DNA of 7,166 nucleotides from Caryophanales bacterium UBA3835 (GTDB lineage: Bacteria > Bacillota_I > Bacilli_A > RFN20 > CAG-826): positions 1 through 7,166 of the forward strand of contig DGHZ01000011.1 in NCBI GenBank assembly GCA_002392945.1. The letters run 5' to 3'. Of the stretch, positions 6,891-7,166 are shown piece after piece. A program made the position numbers and the translations under genes. The notes under the pieces are model-generated. The model did not search any database and had not been told where the DNA came from. It saw only the letters and a program-made list of their open reading frames with translations. Positions within the stretch are counted from its first letter, which is position 1. The number at the start of each line of letters is the position of its first letter.

Positions 6891-7166
6891 TTAACTCTTT
6901 AAGAAGTTAGGAATGATGCTATCTTCTTCGAGATATCTTTCTTTTTCTCTTTCAGCGGTGTCTTCAAGTTGATCAAGTTTCTCTTCTGATTCCACTGGTT
7001 TAATTGGTTCGATCACACTTTGAGCGGTGAAATCAACATCATTTTCAAAATCACTAGCGATGACACTAACTAAAATTTCATCAGTTAATTGGTCGTTAAT
7101 TGTGATACCAAATTTGATATCAATATTACCGCCTGCTGATTCAATTAATAGGTTAACACATTCTTG
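6891..7166 (-). CDS. ftsZ: Cell division protein FtsZ, C-terminal 91 residues (runs off right edge)
   Basis: FtsZ is the tubulin-like GTPase that polymerises into the cytokinetic ring. Only its end is here. Residues 1-40 of the fragment are the last strands of the C-terminal domain: a GGNIDIKFGITINDQLTDEI stretch followed by VSVIASDF, matching the family's NI-x-FG-x-xI-x-x-x-L-x-DE-x-x-V-T-VIA pattern. A short acidic linker (about 41-81) with a Glu/Lys/Arg-rich probable helix follows. It ends in DSIIPNFLKS, the conserved I-P-x-F-L tail peptide that docks partners such as FtsA, SepF or ZapD-like proteins. There is little basic sequence after the tail peptide. The stop is TAA at 6893-6891, followed by the terminator. 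The GTP-binding half lies outside the window. Confidence 0.93.
   Translation of the reverse strand, partial: QECVNLLIESAGGNIDIKFGITINDQLTDEILVSVIASDFENDVDFTAQSVIEPIKPVESEEKLDQLEDTAEREKERYLEEDSIIPNFLKS

Noticed and set aside
1..7166. Use of UGA as tryptophan (mycoplasma code)
   Set aside because: Conserved tryptophans checked in ileS and the nuclease use TGG, and all genes read intact with the standard code. The window gives no reason to assume recoding.
1..7166. CRISPR array, insertion sequence, tRNA or phage element
   Set aside because: I saw no regularly spaced direct repeats, transposase motifs, terminal inverted repeats or tRNA-like folds. Nearly the whole window is accounted for by five genes and one 84-nt gap.

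Overview
This AT-rich window (GC roughly one third by eye) has every recognisable gene on the minus strand, so transcription runs from the right edge to the left. It looks like chromosome from a low-GC Gram-positive lineage. The evidence is the order ftsZ ... ileS-lspA-rluD, which is the downstream end of the division (dcw) cluster in Bacilli, together with zinc-containing bacterial-type IleS, AGGA-type ribosome binding sites and a lipobox lipoprotein. An uncultured Mollicutes-like or Erysipelotrichia/RF39-like Bacilli lineage would fit, but this placement is inference. Tryptophan is encoded by TGG and all visible stops are TAA, so nothing points to the mycoplasma UGA=Trp code.

In transcription order: (1) 7166-6891, the last 91 codons of ftsZ, ending in a recognisable C-terminal tail peptide. 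(2) 6890-6807, an 84-nt intergenic stretch with a 10-bp hairpin terminator, a weak candidate promoter and a weak ribosome binding site. (3) 6806-3726, a 1026-residue predicted surface lipoprotein. It consists of a lipobox signal peptide, two tandem His/Cys/Trp-rich modules, three bacterial Ig-like domains (the first carrying an EF-hand-like acidic loop), a complete-looking endonuclease I family (beta-beta-alpha metal) nuclease domain with a long insertion, and an unassigned beta-rich C-terminus. (4) 3695-954, ileS, full length, starting 30 nt after the nuclease gene. (5) 954-298, lspA (lipoprotein signal peptidase), overlapping ileS by one base. (6) 305-1, the start of an RluD-type pseudouridine synthase gene, overlapping lspA by 8 bases and running off the left edge.

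The last three genes form a tightly coupled conserved operon. The large nuclease gene is the accessory element: it sits where sepF, ylmG, ylmH and divIVA usually lie between ftsZ and ileS. It is followed two genes later by the peptidase expected to mature its lipoprotein signal, and no obvious terminator separates it from ileS. The likely role is cell-surface degradation of extracellular DNA or RNA for nucleotide scavenging, or degradation of host or competitor nucleic acid. The domain assignments are read from motifs and the role is inferred. I see no CRISPR array, tRNA, rRNA, insertion sequence or T-box leader.
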